A DNA stretch of 64,000 nucleotides from Paenalcaligenes sp052103955 (GTDB taxonomy: Bacteria; Pseudomonadota; Gammaproteobacteria; Burkholderiales; Burkholderiaceae_B): the NCBI GenBank assembly GCA_052103955.1, contig JBQELO010000007.1, positions 62,001-126,000 on the forward strand. Reading direction: 5' to 3'. The position numbers and the translations under genes were made by a program. The notes beneath the pieces are model-generated. The model made no database searches. It saw nothing but the letters and a program-made list of their open reading frames with translations, and had not been told where the DNA came from. Positions 61,182 through 64,000 of the stretch are shown here, in pieces. Within the stretch, counting starts at the first letter, position 1, and the number at the start of each line of letters is the position of its first letter.

Positions 61182-62628
61182 CAGCACATCGCGACTCTTA
61201 TGGGGACTGTTGCTGTTCACACTAGGTACCCAATTGCTCGTGATGTGGGTACTGCCTTATGCGGACAGCTCTGAACCCCGTTATGCGGCTATTGCCCAAA
61301 TCATGGCGCAAAGTAACGATTGGATTACGCCATGGTTTTCACCCGGAGTGCCATTCTGGGGAAAACCACCGCTATCCTTCTGGGCACAAGCGCTTTCATT
61401 CAAACTGTTTGGTATCAATGAGTTCACAGGTAGGCTACCGTCATGGCTAGTCAACCTCGTCATCACGGCATTGGTTATGCACGGCACCAAGTGCCTGATG
61501 CGACTGCAACCGCGCCCTAATCAAGAACCCACACTCACACCGTTACTGGCTGCACTGCTCTATAACACCATGTGTTTAAGCTTTAGCAACGCGGGTGCGG
61601 TACTGACTGATCCCTATCTAAATGTAGGCCTAACCCTAAGCTTGGTGTCCTTATTACATCTGGCCTACCAACCCTCTAAACGATGGGGCTGGGCATTTTT
61701 TGTAGGGCTAAGTCTAGGTATGCTCGCCAAGGGGCCCTTGGCTCTGGTGTTCTGCTTTGCTCCATTAGTAATACTCGCTTTTTTCAGACGTGCTTTTGTA
61801 TTACAGCTGCTAGGACGTTTACCCTGGTTCAGCGGTATTGTGCTGTTTTGCCTGCTATCGCTACCTTGGTACGTATTGGCCGAACTGAAAACACCCGGAT
61901 TTCTAGATTATTTCATCATAGGCGAGCACTTCAGCCGCTTTTTGGTACCCGGCTGGCAAGGTGACTTGTATGGCACAGCGCACAAAGCCGCACCCGGTAG
62001 TATTTGGCTATCGCTATTACCAGCCACCTTCCCGTGGGGATTGCTCAGTGCCTTTTTGTTAATCAATGCATGGCGTAAACACGGGCTGCGCGCTTTCCTT
62101 ACACTACCTAGCAGCAGTATTTATGTAGTTATCACCGCGTTGTTTCCTGCCTTATTTTTTACAGCCGCCGGTAACATACTTTGGACCTACTTACTGCCAG
62201 GCCTAGCACCACTGGCTATGCTCACGGCGTATTACTGCCCGCCCTTTAGTCGCGCATTACAGCGTACGGTAGCCTTAGGTGCTTCAATCCTACCTGTAGC
62301 TGGGCTAGTGATGATGGGCTTGAGCTTACACGATGTCACCATTACCAAGACAGATAGGCCATTGGTAGAGGCATTTTTAGCACGTGCCACCCCTAGTGAT
62401 ACCTTATACTTCATCGATAAACCTACGTTTTCCGCACGGTTTTATAGTCAGGAGCGTACTGCCCCGTTCGATGCTGCGACGTTTGATGCCGACAACGAGT
62501 CTACCGCCCCTCGGTTTATCGCTATTGCAAACTACGATACACAAACAGTAAAAACCATCACGGATGCGCATTACACTGCGATTGCCCATTCCAAGCGTTA
62601 TCAACTGTTTATGCGTTCGCCACACTAA
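61165..62628 (+). CDS. ArnT-like glycosyltransferase (GT39/GT83 fold)
   Basis: Integral-membrane transferase expected to move a sugar from undecaprenyl phosphate onto lipid A or another periplasmic acceptor, 487 residues, about eleven helices. The first periplasmic loop has the family signature YADSSEPRYAAIAQIM (about residues 31-46, acidic residue of the active site) and PFWGKPPLSFWAQA; later SLGMLAKGPLALVFCFAPL and a short soluble C-terminal domain appear. Overlaps the GT2 gene by 17 bases; the ATG at 61165 is preferred over the longer frame from 61117. The sugar is unknown. Confidence 0.88.
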   Translation: MPHTSNSTSRLLWGLLLFTLGTQLLVMWVLPYADSSEPRYAAIAQIMAQSNDWITPWFSPGVPFWGKPPLSFWAQALSFKLFGINEFTGRLPSWLVNLVITALVMHGTKCLMRLQPRPNQEPTLTPLLAALLYNTMCLSFSNAGAVLTDPYLNVGLTLSLVSLLHLAYQPSKRWGWAFFVGLSLGMLAKGPLALVFCFAPLVILAFFRRAFVLQLLGRLPWFSGIVLFCLLSLPWYVLAELKTPGFLDYFIIGEHFSRFLVPGWQGDLYGTAHKAAPGSIWLSLLPATFPWGLLSAFLLINAWRKHGLRAFLTLPSSSIYVVITALFPALFFTAAGNILWTYLLPGLAPLAMLTAYYCPPFSRALQRTVALGASILPVAGLVMMGLSLHDVTITKTDRPLVEAFLARATPSDTLYFIDKPTFSARFYSQERTAPFDAATFDADNESTAPRFIAIANYDTQTVKTITDAHYTAIAHSKRYQLFMRSPH

Positions 62629-62630
62629 AT

Positions 62631-63329
62631 ATGACTCAAAATTTTGGCAAAATTCGTTTGTTGATTGTTGAAGACAATGTTTCCTTGGCCGAGAACCTGT
62701 ATGAGTTCTTCAATGAAGCGCAATACTTACCTGATTTTGCTTCAGACGGATTAACGGCGTTGCATCTGCTGGCCACGAATCATTACGATGTCATTGTGCT
62801 GGATGTCATGTTGCCTGGCATTAATGGTTTTGAAATTAGCCAACGGGTGCGACGCGATTTGCGCTGTAACACCCCCATTATTTTGATTACCGCCAAAGAT
62901 CATATAGATGATAAAACGCAGGGTTTTAATGCGGGTGTAGACGACTATCTGGTGAAGCCTTTTGATCTCAAAGAGCTTAGCTTACGTGTGCAAGCACTGG
63001 CCCGCCGCAGCGCTGTTTCCACCGATCCCTTGTTGCATTTCAAAGAAATTAGTTTTGATCCAGACACCTACACCGTGTTTGTACAGCAGCAAGCGGTAGG
63101 CACACTGACCGGTTACAGCGCCAAAATTTTCGACATTCTATTGCGTGCTTACCCCCGCCCCGTTAGTCATGAGCAATTAGTAGAGCAAGTATGGGATGGG
63201 CGCGCAACCGAGCATCATACTGTGCGTACCCACGTCTACGCGCTACGTAAGCAACTGACTGAATATACGCAACAGCCACTGGTGAAGACCTTACATGGAC
63301 GCGGTTATATCCTGCATATGGCCGAGTAG
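62631..63329 (+). CDS. OmpR-family response regulator
   Basis: Two-component regulator of 232 residues. Receiver domain: acidic pair in LLIVEDNVSL (residues 10-19), phospho-accepting Asp in DVIVLDVMLPGINGFE (about residue 57), conserved Thr in PIILITAKD and Lys in DDYLVKPFDLKEL. Winged-helix output domain: VSHEQLVEQVWD and VRTHVYALRKQL, ending KTLHGRGYIL. The gene begins 2 bases after the ArnT-like gene, so it is part of the operon and the promoter array at 57779 would place it under its own control. Confidence 0.93.
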   Translation: MTQNFGKIRLLIVEDNVSLAENLYEFFNEAQYLPDFASDGLTALHLLATNHYDVIVLDVMLPGINGFEISQRVRRDLRCNTPIILITAKDHIDDKTQGFNAGVDDYLVKPFDLKELSLRVQALARRSAVSTDPLLHFKEISFDPDTYTVFVQQQAVGTLTGYSAKIFDILLRAYPRPVSHEQLVEQVWDGRATEHHTVRTHVYALRKQLTEYTQQPLVKTLHGRGYILHMAE

Positions 63330-63335
63330 CGCATC

Positions 63336-64000
63336 ATGAAAAGCATAACCTCCAGAATTTACAAAGCGCTGTTTGCCCTGTCGGTAGTCAGTATGCTGGT
63401 CACTGTCACCACCGTGCTGCTCACCAACGAGAACTTAGAAGATGTGTTGTTGGGTTCACAGGCTGACCATATTCCACCCGAACTGTTAAATTCCCAGTAC
63501 CAAAAAGAACTCTTTATCTGGGATGGTCAACTCAACAAGATTGCCTTTATTCCTACCGGCCAGCCCATCCCTGCCGAACTCCCTGCGCCATTTTCACCTT
63601 CTACCACCCATACCAAATTTGAAATAACACTGGTTGACCAAACCTATTTGGTCAACGTAGAACAAACCGCTCAAGGTACCTTGTATTGGGCTCGCAACAT
63701 CACGGCTTTTGAAGAGCGCGAAACCACTTTACTGATCTCGGTAACGTTGATCATGATTGGTATGGTGCTATTAAGTTTGCTCTTGGCCTACTACAGTAGC
63801 CGCAAACTGGTCGCACCACTTACGTCATTAAGCGAACAAGTTGCGGCCTTAGCCCCAGGTAAAAAAATCCACCCCCTAGAGTCACAGTACCAAGACCGCG
63901 AGCTGCATCACATTGCTGTCACCATGAACCTGTTCTTGGCTGAAATGGAGGCCTTCATTGAGCGTGAGCAGCAATTGCTAAGCTTGGCTAGCCATGAGTT
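63336..64000 (+). CDS. Sensor histidine kinase (3' end outside window)
   Basis: Membrane sensor partnering the response regulator 6 bases upstream. The visible 221 residues show one helix (ALFALSVVSMLVTVTTVLLT, about 11-30), a small periplasmic domain of about 100 residues (DHIPPELLNSQYQKELFIWD) and a second helix (LLISVTLIMIGMVLLSLLLAYY, about 133-154). A HAMP-like linker starts SSRKLVAPLTSLSEQV, and the phospho-accepting His box is reached at SLASHE, where the window ends. The catalytic ATPase domain lies outside. The signal is unknown; the periplasmic domain is not obviously PmrB- or PhoQ-like. Confidence 0.9.
   Translation, partial: MKSITSRIYKALFALSVVSMLVTVTTVLLTNENLEDVLLGSQADHIPPELLNSQYQKELFIWDGQLNKIAFIPTGQPIPAELPAPFSPSTTHTKFEITLVDQTYLVNVEQTAQGTLYWARNITAFEERETTLLISVTLIMIGMVLLSLLLAYYSSRKLVAPLTSLSEQVAALAPGKKIHPLESQYQDRELHHIAVTMNLFLAEMEAFIEREQQLLSLASHE

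Noticed and set aside
1..64000. tRNA, rRNA, CRISPR arrays, prophage genes, transposases, replication origins
   Set aside because: Gaps between genes were read for tRNA-like cloverleaf ends, regularly spaced repeats and transposase motifs; none was convincing. A covariance-model search would be needed to exclude small RNA genes.

Overview
The window looks like a chromosomal segment of a betaproteobacterium of the order Burkholderiales, most likely family Alcaligenaceae (a relative of Bordetella, Alcaligenes or Paenalcaligenes). This rests on protein content and gene order: a DUF815 ATPase next to a Nudix/ThiE fusion, zapD-coaE-pilD, a methyltransferase-rnhA-dnaQ block, a TAXI-TRAP transporter with DUF1850, a YcgR-like PilZ protein, and a lipid A decoration operon like those known from Bordetella. 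Base composition is moderate (about half GC by eye). I see no rRNA, tRNA, phage, transposase gene or CRISPR array. The genus is an inference; no search was run.

Layout. 1-3.3 kb (minus): 3' end of tag cut by the window edge, then gltS, mobB and ispB. 3.5-6.1 kb (plus): DUF815 ATPase, Nudix-ThiE fusion and a spermidine-synthase-like protein, all overlapping. 6.1-15.1 kb (minus): a complete tripartite efflux operon of the MdtABC/MuxABC-OpmB type with two different RND pumps. 15.3-17.4 kb (minus): zapD, coaE and a prepilin peptidase. 17.5-19.1 kb: a lipoprotein, a small LuxR-type regulator and a YidB-like protein. 19.3-29.0 kb: an amino-acid catabolism island (ALDH7-type dehydrogenase, FAD oxidase, five-gene Liv-type ABC importer, XRE-cupin regulator, ornithine-cyclodeaminase-family reductase) whose enzyme set fits D-lysine/pipecolate-type cyclic imino acids. 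29.1-33.3 kb: PilZ/YcgR protein and a TAXI-TRAP uptake operon. 33.5-37.0 kb: an unrecognised protein, a GNAT acetyltransferase, and a membrane PAS protein with a degraded histidine kinase core. 37.2-43.3 kb (minus): methyltransferase, rnhA, a two-gene RND pump and dnaQ. 43.3-46.3 kb (plus): gloB, mltD, fabI. 46.3-46.9 kb: a gene-free stretch with diverged repeats. 46.9-50.0 kb: GST, trhO and a YdjM-like membrane hydrolase. 50.1-52.3 kb: an allE-type bicupin enzyme and a divergent LysR regulator. 52.4-57.6 kb (minus): a FepA-like receptor behind a Fur-box-like site, a second gltS, and gltX. 57.9-64.0 kb (plus): an envelope-modification operon (LTA-synthase-like transferase, GtrA, GT2, ArnT-like GT39) ending in its own two-component system; the sensor kinase is cut by the window edge.

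How the genes work together. The most coherent unit is the last one. Its promoter carries three CTTGAT hexamers at an exact 11-base period, with a TACAAT -10 element downstream. This is the architecture of a PmrA/OmpR-type response regulator site, and the operon encodes a regulator of that class. The simplest reading is a self-regulated system that charges a lipid carrier with a sugar, flips it and transfers it to lipid A or another envelope acceptor. The second coherent unit is the amino-acid island, where importer, oxidase, reductase, dehydrogenase and regulator lie together around a divergent promoter with a perfect inverted repeat. Two RND pump operons appear to sit inside otherwise conserved housekeeping neighbourhoods.
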